A stretch of 64,000 nt of DNA from Mesorhizobium carmichaelinearum (GCF_900199455.1 NZ_FZQR01000002.1:1-64000); one strand, 5' to 3'; positions 7,787-15,621 are shown, counted from the first letter of the stretch. The notes: a model not told the origin generated them from the sequence alone. Numbers and translations: made by a program.

Positions 7787-8041
7787 GTGTGGATTTCGAT
7801 AACGCCCGATGTTCCAGAGGAGAAACGCCCGCGGTGGGGCATTCTTGCAATCTTCGCGGCCACCCTTTTTGTGATGGCCGTCGGATGGTCTATTTTTGAG
7901 TTGTTCTTCGAACTGCCAGCGACGCAAGTGGAACGTACGGCAGGGGAAAGCCGCAACTCGGCGTTCAATGGCGTGCCGGACGACCAAAACCCTAAGCCTG
8001 GCAAAATACCGTCCGCTCATCGAGATGCTGCCGAGAAGTAG
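7787..8041 (+). CDS. Small single-span membrane protein
   Basis: An 84-residue frame from GTG 7787 with one hydrophobic span (GILAIFAATLFVMAVGWSIF) preceded by the basic KRPRW and followed by a polar tail, so probably an inner membrane protein with a short cytoplasmic N-terminus. An ATG at 7766 is also in frame. No RBS is strong. Family not recognised. Confidence 0.45.
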   Translation: MWISITPDVPEEKRPRWGILAIFAATLFVMAVGWSIFELFFELPATQVERTAGESRNSAFNGVPDDQNPKPGKIPSAHRDAAEK

Positions 8042-8058
8042 GGCTGCAAGTTCCCTTT

Positions 8059-8224
8059 TCAGCGCTTCTTCGGCTTCGGAGTGATTTCCTCCACCCGCAC
8101 CTTGTCGCCGATCTCCTTGGCCAAATCCAACGCCTTCTGCTTGTTCCTTGGTGGTAAGCACGGTCCGCCAGTGCGGCTTCTCGAATACGCTGACAACGTA
8201 GGTCGTTGCAGGCCTGTCGGTCAT
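8059..8224 (-). pseudogene. Frameshifted ~54-residue small gene
   Basis: Starts MTDRPATTYVVSVFEKPHW and after TTKEQAE an extra base moves the frame; the continuation reads ALDLAKEIGDKVRVEEITPK and ends in TGA at 8059. The two halves fit together as a natural beta-beta-alpha small protein, so this is one gene with a one-base insertion. Function unknown. Confidence 0.6.
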
Positions 8225-8237
8225 CAACGGCCGTCGT

Positions 8238-8402
8238 GTCCTTCGTTCGTACGCTGCGACTATATTAGCATGAACGTATGTAGCCCGCCGGTTAGGCCCG
8301 GCGTCCTATTCACATCCCAATCTATAGGTGCCGGGCCGCATTTGCCGATCGGATAGGCCAGGGTCGTAGCGTCCTTCGTTCGCACGTTTCGATTATATTA
8401 GC
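8238..8402. repeat. 32-bp direct repeat with TATATTAG cores
   Basis: 8238-8269 and 8371-8402 are alike: both begin GTCCTTCGTTCG and end in TATATTAGC. Each looks promoter-like (A/T core after a GC-rich spacer). Between them lies a stem with GGCCCGGC and GCCGGGCC arms (8295-8337), repeated at 8855-8901. Confidence 0.6.
8295..8337. repeat. GGCCCGGC inverted repeat, copy 1
   Basis: Perfect 8-bp arms GGCCCGGC (8295-8302) and GCCGGGCC (8330-8337), followed by GCAT. The copy at 8855-8901 has the same arms and flank but a different loop, showing selection or descent on the arms. Confidence 0.6.
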
Positions 8403-8447
8403 GGAACCGCATATACTTGCCATGCGGCGCCTAGAGCGGAGGCCCAA

Positions 8448-8681
8448 ATGGGCGGCTTTAAGCCTTGGCATGATGCTATTCACGACCATCAGGTCGAATG
8501 TTTCGCTTCGGAGAACGGTTTGCCTGCCGACCTGGTCTGGGAGTTGATCCTAAAACACGGAAACAGCCGCAAGGCAGTGATCAAAGCTGCGCAGGGTTGC
8601 CGGGCCGCTCTCGCCACTGAGAATGGAAACCCGCCGGGCGAAGACCCCAACCACCTCAAGCCCGGCGAGCCTACTACCTGA
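8448..8681 (+). CDS. 77-residue DUF3606-like protein
   Basis: The central segment ECFASENGLPADLVWELILK followed by HGNSRKAVIKAA fits the two-helix DUF3606 pattern; the tail is Pro/Gly-rich. It lies just after the second copy of the TATATTAG repeat, which could act as its promoter. Function unknown. Confidence 0.55.
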   Translation: MGGFKPWHDAIHDHQVECFASENGLPADLVWELILKHGNSRKAVIKAAQGCRAALATENGNPPGEDPNHLKPGEPTT

Positions 8682-8854
8682 TCAGGTACGCGATCAGGGC
8701 CGGGATTAGCCGGCACACTATCCGACGCAAGAGCAATGCCAGAACGCCGTCCCAAAATGGGACGATACCGGGGGAAAACGCCCACGCAGGGTTATGTTGC
8801 AGACCTGCTAATATTACGGTCGCGCCGGTCGGCTCGCCGCGGATGAGTCGGCTA

Positions 8855-8901
8855 GGCCCGGCGGCCAGTCAATACAACACCCCAACGACGGCTGCCGGGC
8901 C
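8855..8901. repeat. GGCCCGGC inverted repeat, copy 2
   Basis: Arms GGCCCGGC (8855-8862) and GCCGGGCC (8894-8901), as at 8295-8337. The stretch 8682-9112 around it holds no gene I can support. Confidence 0.6.
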
Positions 8902-8984
8902 GCATCGAAGGCCCTAGTCATTGTGCCGCCTGTAGGCACTACCCCAGCCGTAGGCGGCCGCACGGGTCCTGTGTTGTTCCTGAC

Positions 8985-9075
8985 AGGCCGGCACTAATTT
9001 GACTCGCTAACCAATTGTCGGAAGCGTACAAATCTCCTGTCGCCCGCCTTATCCGGCAAACGGGCGCTTGGAAGC
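8985..9075 (+). repeat. ~90-bp conserved leader element, copy 1
   Basis: Nearly the same sequence as 29322-29412: CAGGCCGG, TTGACTCGCTAACC, GTCGGAAGCGTACA and a CGCCCG ... CGGGCG stem are shared. Both copies end about 38 bases before a small gene (9113 and 29450). It may be a promoter plus structured 5-prime leader. Confidence 0.65.
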
Positions 9076-9112
9076 CAACTCAGGTGCTCCCGCCAATACG
9101 CGGGAGATCGAA

Positions 9113-9307
9113 ATGGCAGACGACCATTCAGACAACAGGATGACGTCTTTAGACTGCGACATCATTCGCAGCGCCTTCAGAAAGTCCATTGTGGAAAGGC
9201 GCATTTCCGAAGGTGAGCGCCGCCGGTATGCGAGACTTCTCGCGCTCGAACTCACCGAGCTTGATCAAATTGATCCGGACATTATCGACTGGATTGTAGC
9301 CCGCTAG
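9113..9307 (+). CDS. 64-residue hypothetical protein
   Basis: Start ATG 9113 (GGGAG upstream) gives MADDHSDNRMTSLD, followed by a charged helical protein ending in DQIDPDIIDWIVAR. It is preceded by the same ~90-bp leader as the gene at 29450. I do not recognise the family. Confidence 0.55.
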   Translation: MADDHSDNRMTSLDCDIIRSAFRKSIVERRISEGERRRYARLLALELTELDQIDPDIIDWIVAR

Positions 9308-9368
9308 ATCACTAGGCCGAGCCCCCTCCAAACCACCGGATGAACTCCACTTCCTTTCCGGTGATTTC

Positions 9369-9536
9369 TCATACGGCCTTCAACAGCGCCTCATGCAGGA
9401 TCCGCGTAGAGCGGTAATGGTCGCAATGGTGCGATATGAGCGGCTTCACAATGCTCTTGTGGAGCGCTTCCGCTGCCACCAGGAAACGCTCGATCTCAGC
9501 CTGCGATAACTGTTTGGAAAGTTTTGATCTGGCCAT
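9369..9536 (-). CDS. MARSK-family 55-residue protein, intact copy
   Basis: An intact 55-residue protein starting MARSKLSKQLSQAEIERFLV and ending EALLKAV. It is the reference for the frameshifted copy at 6887-7059. Here it stands alone, with no DUF768 gene before it. Predicted helical; function unknown. Confidence 0.6.
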   Translation of the reverse strand: MARSKLSKQLSQAEIERFLVAAEALHKSIVKPLISHHCDHYRSTRILHEALLKAV

Positions 9537-9625
9537 TTGGCGATCTCCGTTTTTGAGGGTTTCGCCGCAACGTGGGATTATATTCCTCGACTGGATCGAG
9601 GCATGCAAGAGGGAGGATGCAGAAA

Positions 9626-9889
9626 ATGACAACCGACGACACGGTAAAGCAAGAGATGCGCCTCTTGGCGATCGAATACATGCTCATGGAAATCTACAAT
9701 CTTGTATTGGTAAGTTCTGATACGCCGGAGCCTGTCGTCGAAGGTTTCGAACAACGCTTGCTGGAAAATGTGGACAGGATAACCTCTGTCGTCGCGGATG
9801 ATCCGGCGATGGCCGACCATGCCGCTGCGGAACTCAGAGATGCGCTTGCGGACCTAATGACCGGCGCGAGGCAGATGCGCCTTCAATAG
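9626..9889 (+). CDS. 87-residue helical hypothetical protein
   Basis: Start ATG 9626 with GGAGG at 9612. The protein is acidic and helical (EMRLLAIEYMLMEIYNLVLV in the first third, then DHAAAELRDALADLMTGARQ). No family recognised. It lies divergently from the MARSK gene, only 90 bases away. Confidence 0.55.
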   Translation: MTTDDTVKQEMRLLAIEYMLMEIYNLVLVSSDTPEPVVEGFEQRLLENVDRITSVVADDPAMADHAAAELRDALADLMTGARQMRLQ

Positions 9890-9943
9890 CCCTTTTGGCC
9901 AGCCTGTCCGGCCGATCGTCGAGAAACTTCAGGGCGCGAGCGC

Positions 9944-10050
9944 TCATTCCGTTAAACCCAGATCATAATTCACAATCGCGTCGAGGATCGTGCAGTAGAG
10001 GCTGTCAACCTCTTCATCGATTTCGCCGCGCTCGATACCGAGCGCCCTCC
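9944..10050 (-). pseudogene. DUF768 C-terminal fragment
   Basis: Minus-strand reading gives ALGIERGEIDEEVDSLYCTI followed by LDAIVNYDLGLTE, the DUF768 C-terminal half. The sequence upstream no longer encodes the N-terminal MS.RG..FLD.W block, so it is a fragment. Confidence 0.6.
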
Positions 10051-10181
10051 TATCCAGCAATCCAGCGTGCCGAGCGTGTCGATGACGTGCCCAACGTGCA
10101 GGCCAGAAATCTCCAGTCATCCATGCGGCCCTGATTGCCGGTGGCGTGGAATTTACCCAATGGTGTGACGCTGAGTGAGCA

Positions 10182-10427
10182 ATGAGCAAGGCAGCCGGAT
10201 ATATTTTTCACCCTGAGGAACTTTCGCTGCCGACTCGGTGTTTTCGTGCCGTGGGCAGGAAAGCAAAGCAGCGCCGCGAAGAGCCAATCGACCGCGAACG
10301 CGTGGCCGAAGCTGACTTTTATGCCCGCAGGTGCGGTCTTACCCGCGAGGAAGCTCTGAAACTTCTCAAAGAGACCAGCCCGTCAAAGCCGGTGATCCAT
10401 CTGGTCGGCAAGGGTAAGGGCCGCTAG
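10182..10427 (+). CDS. 81-residue DUF3606-like protein
   Basis: Contains ADFYARRCGLTREEALKLLK, paralogous to the protein at 5914-6090, with a longer N-terminus and a basic Gly/Lys tail (VGKGKGR). Function unknown. Confidence 0.6.
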   Translation: MSKAAGYIFHPEELSLPTRCFRAVGRKAKQRREEPIDRERVAEADFYARRCGLTREEALKLLKETSPSKPVIHLVGKGKGR

Positions 10428-10438
10428 GCAGCTACCCT

Positions 10439-10756
10439 TTACTCATCCTTCCAGATCACGCGCTTTTCCCATCGGATCTCAACCAGGCGCCGGAACCGGA
10501 TCGTTTCAAGCTCTTGGCCGACCGGATGAAATAACTCAGCGCTCATCGATTCCTTGCGCTTGCATTTTTCGCAGCGGACCTTTGTCCTTAGCTGATCGGC
10601 GGTGACGTTGCCGATCACTTCCCGCAATTCCAGGGGCTTATAGAAGCGCTTGATGTTGCAGTGGCCGCACCGGATACGCGCCACCTGCCCTGCATTGTGG
10701 GCATGCATCAACGTCCAAGGTGTGCCCTTCGGCCACTTTTCTGGTTGCTCTGGCAT
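10439..10756 (-). CDS. Zinc-ribbon protein, 105 residues
   Basis: From ATG 10756 (MPEQPEKWPKG) the protein carries IRCGHCNIKRFY near residue 30 and VRCEKCKRKES near residue 65, a CxxC...CxxC zinc ribbon, then a basic C-terminus (VEIRWEKRVIWKDE). The frame is open further upstream but without support. Resembles small rhizobial zinc-ribbon proteins of unknown role. Confidence 0.6.
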   Translation of the reverse strand: MPEQPEKWPKGTPWTLMHAHNAGQVARIRCGHCNIKRFYKPLELREVIGNVTADQLRTKVRCEKCKRKESMSAELFHPVGQELETIRFRRLVEIRWEKRVIWKDE

Positions 10757-10849
10757 ACCTTGAAATGAGGAACATATTCCTGTCAGGTCAAGGGGTATTG
10801 ACTCTCGTGTTCTCATTTTGTTCACTGCTGGCAAATTGGAGACACAACA

Positions 10850-11131
10850 ATGAAACCGATCATTGCTACCGAATGCGAACAGCCCGAACTCTATGCCATC
10901 GTAAAGCGCGAGCGGCCCGCCATTCATCGAGCCGTCAACAAGATGGCGAAACAAATGCGCGGCCTCACCGATGTCAGTCAAAAGCAGGCCGTTGCCGAAC
11001 TGACGGCCATATGGACTTTGGCGAACTATCCGGAAGACCTCGACCTCGCTTTGTCGCTTTCGGAGGCCATACGCCACCAGACCGACATCTATATCCGGGA
11101 GAGCAAGAACGCTGGCCGCGTGCGCCCCTGA
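10850..11131 (+). CDS. 93-residue hypothetical protein
   Basis: ATG 10850 follows a short A-rich leader. The protein is helical and has one Cys near the N-terminus (ATECEQPELYAIVKRERPAI). It lies 27 bases before the SRAP gene and could be co-transcribed with it. No family recognised. Confidence 0.5.
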   Translation: MKPIIATECEQPELYAIVKRERPAIHRAVNKMAKQMRGLTDVSQKQAVAELTAIWTLANYPEDLDLALSLSEAIRHQTDIYIRESKNAGRVRP

Positions 11132-11158
11132 TGCCGAAACACGACTAGGGGCAACGCT

Positions 11159-11851
11159 ATGTGTGGTCGCTACACCAGATATCTGTCCTGGTCGGAGATC
11201 CACCGGCTCTACCGGTTGACGGCGCCGGCCGAAATCGGGCGCACCGACGCCCCTCGCTACAACATCGCTCCTACTGATGAAGTCCCGTTCATAACGGCTG
11301 GGGAAGATGGCAACCACAAGCTGCGCACTGGTAGATGGTGGCTGGTACCGTTCTGGGCGAAGGAAATGCCAAAGGGACAGATGTTCAACGCCCGTATCGA
11401 AAGCGTCGACACAACGCCGGCATACCGTGACGCCTTCAAATCGAAGCGTTGCCTTATCCCGGCCGACGGCTACTACGAATGGACGATATCGCCCGCCGAC
11501 GGCAAGAAGGATCCCCGGTTCATCTTCCAACCCGACCACGCGCCATTCTCGTTCGCAGGTCTATGGGCCTACAATTCGAATCTCGAAATCACCAGTTGCA
11601 CGATAATCACAGAACCGTCGGCGGCGCCGGTCAACCAAGTCCATGATCGCCAGCCCCTCATCCTAGACCCGGCCTACTATGACGCCTGGCTTGACCCCAC
11701 GATACCTGCCGGCGACCTGAAGGACATCCTCAGCCACGACATCGATGGGCAGTTGCAGTTCTCCCGCGTTGGCCGCAGCGTCAACGCCGCCGCCATCGAC
11801 AAGCAGCCCAACGATCATGCCGAGCTGATCGAGCCCATCAAGCTGCTATGA
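11159..11851 (+). CDS. SOS response-associated (SRAP/YedK-HMCES) peptidase
   Basis: A 230-residue SRAP protein, which caps abasic sites in single-stranded DNA by forming a thiazolidine link through its N-terminal Cys. It starts MCGRYTRYLS, so Cys2 is the catalytic nucleophile after Met removal. The other family blocks are present: RYNIAPTDEV, ARIESVDTTPAYRDAF, CLIPADGYYEW and the His in VNQVHDRQPLIL. Standard length. Its stop overlaps the next start as ATGA. Confidence 0.92.
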   Translation: MCGRYTRYLSWSEIHRLYRLTAPAEIGRTDAPRYNIAPTDEVPFITAGEDGNHKLRTGRWWLVPFWAKEMPKGQMFNARIESVDTTPAYRDAFKSKRCLIPADGYYEWTISPADGKKDPRFIFQPDHAPFSFAGLWAYNSNLEITSCTIITEPSAAPVNQVHDRQPLILDPAYYDAWLDPTIPAGDLKDILSHDIDGQLQFSRVGRSVNAAAIDKQPNDHAELIEPIKLL

Positions 11852-12087
11852 GTGACGAACCGATCAAGCTTGCCGAAGGGATGACATCAGTTCCTCACGA
11901 GCGCGCTAGGATCGAAAATCACGTCTGTGAGTTTTCTGGGTGCGCCAAGCGCGCACCGTTTGGTTTTGCCCGGCCGAGAAAGCCATCGCATTGGTATTGC
12001 TTCGAACATCGCGAGCATGGCGATCGGCACCTTCGAAGGAGGAAGACCATGCCAGATAGCCCCCGTACATGCCGACCGGCATGTTGA
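11848..12087 (+). CDS. Small Cys/His protein downstream of SRAP
   Basis: A 79-residue protein translationally coupled to the SRAP gene (ATGA overlap). It has CEFSGCAKRAPFG and HWYCFEHREHGDRHLRRRK, a C-x4-C ... C-x2-H-x2-H arrangement that suggests a small zinc finger. Function unknown; its coupling suggests a DNA-damage role. Confidence 0.55.
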   Translation: MSDEPIKLAEGMTSVPHERARIENHVCEFSGCAKRAPFGFARPRKPSHWYCFEHREHGDRHLRRRKTMPDSPRTCRPAC

Positions 12088-12233
12088 TTGACGACGAGAC
12101 CAGGGTGGGAGTTCTGATATTCGAGACGGCAGAAGGTAACTTCGACTTCGCCATCAATTTGCAGGCGGTCGAAGTTCTGACGAAGGCGCTCAACAAGATC
12201 GAACTGGAGCTGCGCTCCAGTAAGACGCACTGA
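12069..12233 (+). CDS. 54-residue hypothetical protein
   Basis: ATG 12069 opens a frame (MPTGMLIDDETRVGVLIFET ... LTKALNKIELELRSSKTH) that looks like a compact beta-alpha protein. It overlaps the end of the preceding gene by 19 bases and its TGA is directly followed by the ATG of the next gene. Confidence 0.5.
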   Translation: MPTGMLIDDETRVGVLIFETAEGNFDFAINLQAVEVLTKALNKIELELRSSKTH

Positions 12234-12498
12234 ATGTCGGATCACGTCCTTCCCGGCCAGAAGAAACCGAAGCTGATTGTTGTCGTGGCGTTCGACCACG
12301 ACGAGGATGGAGAGTTGTTCGCGGCCTATGGTCCGATTGATCAGCAGAGCGAAGAGCGAGCCATCCGCACCGCTATGGCGCTTGCTTGGGCAACATGTCG
12401 GCGTCATAGCTTGGAGCCGCGACGCCGATCCGGCGTTGGGTGATTATGGGCCACCGACAGTGCTATTTGCCAGCGGCGAAGTTCCAGATATGGAGTAG
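12234..12498 (+). pseudogene. Frameshifted small gene (VIAWSR family)
   Basis: Opens with MSDHVLPGQKKPKLIVVVAF and runs to about 12385, where the frame shifts; the continuation QHVGVIAWSRDADPALGDYG ... LFASGEVPDME ends at TAG 12498. The C-terminal piece has the VIAWSR...G..LF..G..PD.E pattern of a conserved rhizobial small protein I cannot name. One indel would restore it. Confidence 0.55.
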
Positions 12499-12500
12499 CG

Positions 12501-12719
12501 CTAGTCCGACAATCCCGGATCGTAGTGCACGATTGCATAAAGGATCGTGCGGCAGAGGCTGTCGACCTCCTCGTCGATCTCGCCCAGCTAAATGCCGAGT
12601 GCCTTGGCGTCGGCGATGAGCTTTTGCGTAAGTTCGTCTACCGAGATGACATCTGCGTTCGTCGTCTCGGGGATGTTGGCGATCCATTGGTCTAGGAAGT
12701 TGATTCAGCGCAAGCTCAT
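12501..12719 (-). pseudogene. DUF768 gene with two in-frame stops, cassette C
   Basis: The frame is full length (73 codons) and conserved: MSLR, TGA, INFLDQWIANIPETTNADVI, SVDELTQKLIADAKALGI, TAG, LGEIDEEVDSLCRTI ... GLSD. Two codons have become stops without any frameshift, so this is decay by point mutation, not an indel. It follows the RRIDK gene at 12756-12971. Confidence 0.78.
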
Positions 12720-12755
12720 GTCGCGATAAGCTCGCGCGCAGGTTTAAGTTCCGCC

Positions 12756-12971
12756 TTAGTCGACCTCGATAATCTTTCGGGCTGGTTTCTTCGGGGCCGC
12801 TCGACGACGCTTGACGGGAGCCGGCTTATCGACGGGTGGCGCCGCCAGCAGGCGTTGTGCTCGTAGTCGCTCAGTCTTCGCACTTCTGGCTACGCGCTCC
12901 GCCTCGATTGCCAGCTTCGCCTCGCGATCTGCACGCTCGATTCGTTCCTTATCGATCCGCCTTTGGGTCAT
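12756..12971 (-). CDS. RRIDK-family basic coiled-coil protein, cassette C
   Basis: A 71-residue protein, MTQRRIDKERIERADREAKL then AIEAERVARSAKTERLRAQR, with a basic Ala/Pro/Lys tail (RRRAAPKKPARK). Paralogue of 7447-7641. ATG 12971 is preceded by GGAGGC. Predicted to be a single charged helix; function unknown. Confidence 0.6.
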   Translation of the reverse strand: MTQRRIDKERIERADREAKLAIEAERVARSAKTERLRAQRLLAAPPVDKPAPVKRRRAAPKKPARKIIEVD

Positions 12972-13041
12972 GGAAAGCCTCCGTTGGCTGACCGACCTTG
13001 AATGCTGCCCCGATAGAAATGTTCCGTCGCAGGTCGAAGGT

Positions 13042-13503
13042 TTAGGTCCGTACGGTGGAACGTGGCGGGACCTCGTCGAGGAGTGTAATCTCATCCCTCG
13101 CCGCTGGCAGTTCGCCGCTTGGCGTCAGCTTGTCGACCGCCTCGGGCAAGTCTTTCGTGATCCTGGCAATCAGTTCATCGCGAGACAGCCCAGTTTGCAT
13201 CGAAAGCGACGTGAGTGTGTCCTCGTCTATCGCCATTTCGACATCCTTCGGGTCGATCGGCTGGTTCGGGCCGCTGCTGACCCACGAATCCACCTTCGAC
13301 CCTGCTCCCGCATTCCTGAAGCGGTCGAGGATGTCCCCAAACGCGGTCCCGGAGACACTTTTGGAAACCTGATCCAGGAGCCCGCCTTCCGGGTTGTTGG
13401 GATCGGTATTTCCCGCACTGCGGATCAAATCTCCGATCTTGTCGCGATTTTGATAGGCCAGAATGCCGAGCATGGCGACAGCCATTCTTCCAAGATTTGC
13501 CAT
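13042..13503 (-). CDS. YidB-like (DUF937) protein
   Basis: A 153-residue protein resembling the YidB/DUF937 family: Gly/Asp-rich linkers, then a C-terminal helical domain with the typical MQTGLSRDELIARITKDLPE and VDKLTPSGELP. RBS GGAG precedes ATG 13503. DUF937 proteins are associated with stress and envelope functions but have no known activity. Confidence 0.7.
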   Translation of the reverse strand: MANLGRMAVAMLGILAYQNRDKIGDLIRSAGNTDPNNPEGGLLDQVSKSVSGTAFGDILDRFRNAGAGSKVDSWVSSGPNQPIDPKDVEMAIDEDTLTSLSMQTGLSRDELIARITKDLPEAVDKLTPSGELPAARDEITLLDEVPPRSTVRT

Positions 13504-13517
13504 TGGTTTTTCTCCTG

Positions 13518-13914
13518 AAGGTCATAGGGAGAAGGTTTCGTGCCCGCAAAGGTTCCACCTGCAGGGGCGACCTGATCCTGCGCCAGGTGTTTGGCACGAA
13601 GAGCCGGGACACGAGCCGCTCAAGCCCGAGCCCGAGCGACGATCATCAAGTTCCCTATCAGGGAATAAGTGGCCCGCCGCCCCATTCACGGCAGCGGCGG
13701 GCCGACCGATGCTTAGGTCTCGGTCGGCAGCGCTACCCAGGGAAGGGACGCTGCTTGCCTGTGAACTTGCGAATGATTTTGCGGTTCCACGAGACGGGAA
13801 AAGCCCGCCAGCTAAGCCAGCGGGCAATTGGTCTGGAGTAGCTGGAACGATGCCAAGGGTGGGCGCCAAAAAAATTTCGAGATGCTCTTGAACTCATTTG
13901 GGACGATTCCTAAT
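13518..13914. other. Intergenic stretch, no supported gene
   Basis: Open frames here look random. It contains the palindrome TTCCCTATCAGGGAA at 13651-13665; a related TTCCCATTAGGGAA occurs at 40256. Confidence 0.45.
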
Positions 13915-14011
13915 TCGATTTTCGCCCGAGGCCATAGGGGCTCGGCAAAAAATGGCGGCGCCGCATGCGCGGCGCCCCTTGTACCCATGTTGCTTCAAGG
14001 AGAATGTGGCT
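13915..14011 (+). promoter_or_regulatory. ROSE-like RNA thermometer before hsp20
   Basis: The ~95 bases before the hsp20 start fold into GC-rich hairpins (GGCGGCGCCGC/GCGGCGCC near 13955-13978), and the last segment CCATGTTGCTTCAAGGAGAA places TTGCT opposite the AGGAG ribosome site, the arrangement of the ROSE heat-sensing elements of rhizobial small heat shock genes. Identification is by pattern, not covariance search. Confidence 0.6.
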
Positions 14012-14476
14012 ATGAGAACCTTTGACACCCTCTATCGCACCACCGTCGGTTTCGACCGCCTTTTCGACATGCTCGACAGCGGCACGCGCCCGGACTGGCC
14101 TCCCTACAACATCTAGAAGGTCGGCGAGAATGACTACCGCATCGCCATGGCCATCGCCGGCTTCAGCCAGGACGAGGTCGAGTTGACCCAGCACGGTCCC
14201 GAACTAATCGTGGTTGGCCAGAAGGCTGATGACCAGAGCGGGCGCCAGCTTCTCCATCAGGGCCTTGCCTATCGCAGCTTCAGGCAATCGTTCAGGTTAG
14301 CCGACCACATGAAGATCAAGGCAGCCAACTTGGAGAATGGCCTCCTCACGATCGACATTGTCCGTGAGATTCCCGAAGAGCTGAAGCCGCGACGCATCAG
14401 CATTGGCGTGGGTGACACGCCGACGGCCGCCACTCAGATCCCGCAAAACACGGACCGCGCGCGTAAAGCCGCGTAA
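14012..14476 (+). pseudogene. Small heat shock protein Hsp20 with amber stop
   Basis: A 154-residue IbpA-type small heat shock protein (alpha-crystallin fold) that prevents aggregation of denatured proteins. It begins MRTFDTLYRTTVGFDRLFDM and reaches PPYNI, where codon 35 is TAG in place of the Glu expected in YNIEKVGENDYRIA. The frame then continues intact to 14476 (KVGENDYRIAMAIAGFSQDE ... GLLTIDIVREIPEELKPRRI). Unless suppressed, only a 34-residue peptide is made; an ATG at 14150 could give an N-truncated protein lacking the oligomerisation arm. Confidence 0.85.
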
Positions 14477-14503
14477 TCCTCTGTCACTTTGAACTGCGGT
14501 CCA

Positions 14504-14525
14504 CCTCCCGGCCTCGGCTGGGAGG
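14504..14525 (+). terminator. Hairpin after hsp20
   Basis: CCTCCC and GGGAGG arms around an inner GCC/GGC pair, 28 bases past the hsp20 stop. No T tract. Confidence 0.45.
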
Positions 14526-14656
14526 CTCCGATTGCGGAGAAAGGGAGATGATTACTTTACGGCAAAGTAACTGGCGCGCATCTATCGCCTGCGCGCGGTC
14601 GGCCTGGACCCCGCAAAACCATAAAACTCCATGGTTCGTTCGATTTGGAGGGTCAT

Positions 14657-14959
14657 ATGAACGATCGGATGTTCGACGGCGCCGTCTTCGTCAAAAGCGG
14701 CAACAATCTTGTCCAGGAAATCGCCTGTCTCGAGGACGCTCTGGAATTCCTCTATGAATGGCCGAAGGACAGGCGTGGCCCCATCCACCAGACCGCGTTG
14801 CGCGCCTGTCAGCGGGCTTTCGATAGCGACTATCCGCTGTCTGCAGCCAGAGACGCGTTCAGCGGTTTTGCGAAAGCAGCCAGAATCCTTGAGGAAGTTT
14901 CGATGACGATGCCGTGGATGACGGGCAAAGGTGGCCAAGGCGGAGGAGTGACTGCCTAG
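14657..14959 (+). CDS. DUF982 protein 1
   Basis: A 100-residue protein of DUF982, a family common in multiple copies in Rhizobium and Mesorhizobium and without known function. The hallmark is seen: LEDALEFLYEWPKDRRGPIH followed by QTALRACQRAF, a variable loop and ARDAFSGFAKAA. ATG 14657 follows GGAGGGTCAT. First of two tandem DUF982 genes. Confidence 0.82.
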   Translation: MNDRMFDGAVFVKSGNNLVQEIACLEDALEFLYEWPKDRRGPIHQTALRACQRAFDSDYPLSAARDAFSGFAKAARILEEVSMTMPWMTGKGGQGGGVTA

Positions 14960-14970
14960 AAAGGAGGTCA

Positions 14971-15258
14971 ATGATGCTATCGAAACCTTTTGAAAAACCT
15001 GTTCGCGTGTGGGTAGGGTTAGGCTTTCCTCGCCAACTCAACACGGTCGCAGACGCGTATCAATTCGCAGCGGAATGGTGTGGCAACAGCCCCGAGCAGA
15101 AAGCGGCCATTCGCGCGTGCAAAGCCGCGTTGATTGGCGATGTAGAACCCGAGACTGCACGAGGCATCTTCATAGCGTTCGCGCGCAAGAAGGATATTCT
15201 CATGGAGGACGGCATTGAGCCTGCGCCTTCCAGGAAGATGAGCCCGCGCCACGTCTAA
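14971..15258 (+). CDS. DUF982 protein 2
   Basis: A 95-residue second DUF982 protein (VADAYQFAAEWCGNSPEQKA, then AIRACKAALIGDVEPETARG and IFIAFARKKDI), 12 bases after the first with a strong AAAGGAGG site. The two share architecture but have diverged widely, so the tandem pair is old. Probably one operon ending at the hairpin at 15271. Confidence 0.8.
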   Translation: MMLSKPFEKPVRVWVGLGFPRQLNTVADAYQFAAEWCGNSPEQKAAIRACKAALIGDVEPETARGIFIAFARKKDILMEDGIEPAPSRKMSPRHV

Positions 15259-15270
15259 AATGCAAAAAAC

Positions 15271-15300
15271 GAGGCGGTCGCCATGACTGGTGGCCGCCTC
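15271..15300 (+). terminator. Terminator of the DUF982 pair
   Basis: GAGGCGGTCGCCA pairs with TGGTGGCCGCCTC (one mismatch) around a 4-base loop, just after the second DUF982 gene. Confidence 0.7.
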
Positions 15301-15354
15301 CCTGGCTAAGTGGACGAACAGCGGCGCCAAGCGTCGCCCGAGAGAGCATGGTCG

Positions 15355-15549
15355 ATGACGAAGGGAACTGAAATTAGACAGCCTGTCCATCAGGTAACCG
15401 CAACTTCATATGACGCCGACTGCCAGGATGCTTTGACGGCCGATCTTGATGATCTGATAGACAGAGCCGAAGCCGCCGGTTGGAACCGGACGCGCATAGC
15501 TTCAGCCATCATGTACTTGGCGGCAAAGAGACTGACTGCGACGTCATAG
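15355..15549 (+). CDS. 64-residue hypothetical protein
   Basis: Start ATG 15355. The C-terminal helix pair LDDLIDRAEAAGWNRTRIAS / AIMYLAAKRL resembles the C-terminal part of the protein at 38117-38326 (EAQGWTARETAETLLKIASE). These are small rhizobial helical proteins of unknown function. Confidence 0.5.
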   Translation: MTKGTEIRQPVHQVTATSYDADCQDALTADLDDLIDRAEAAGWNRTRIASAIMYLAAKRLTATS

Positions 15550-15621
15550 ACGCGGAAGCTCGCCGCGAGGGCTGAGGCTTCGGCGGGGACCAGGAGGCCA
15601 CCAACGCGCGCTCCGCCTGTG

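Noticed and set aside
13518..13560. Stress promoter before the YidB-like gene
   Set aside because: GTTCC is present but the paired box reads CCTT on the minus strand; below the standard used for the others.
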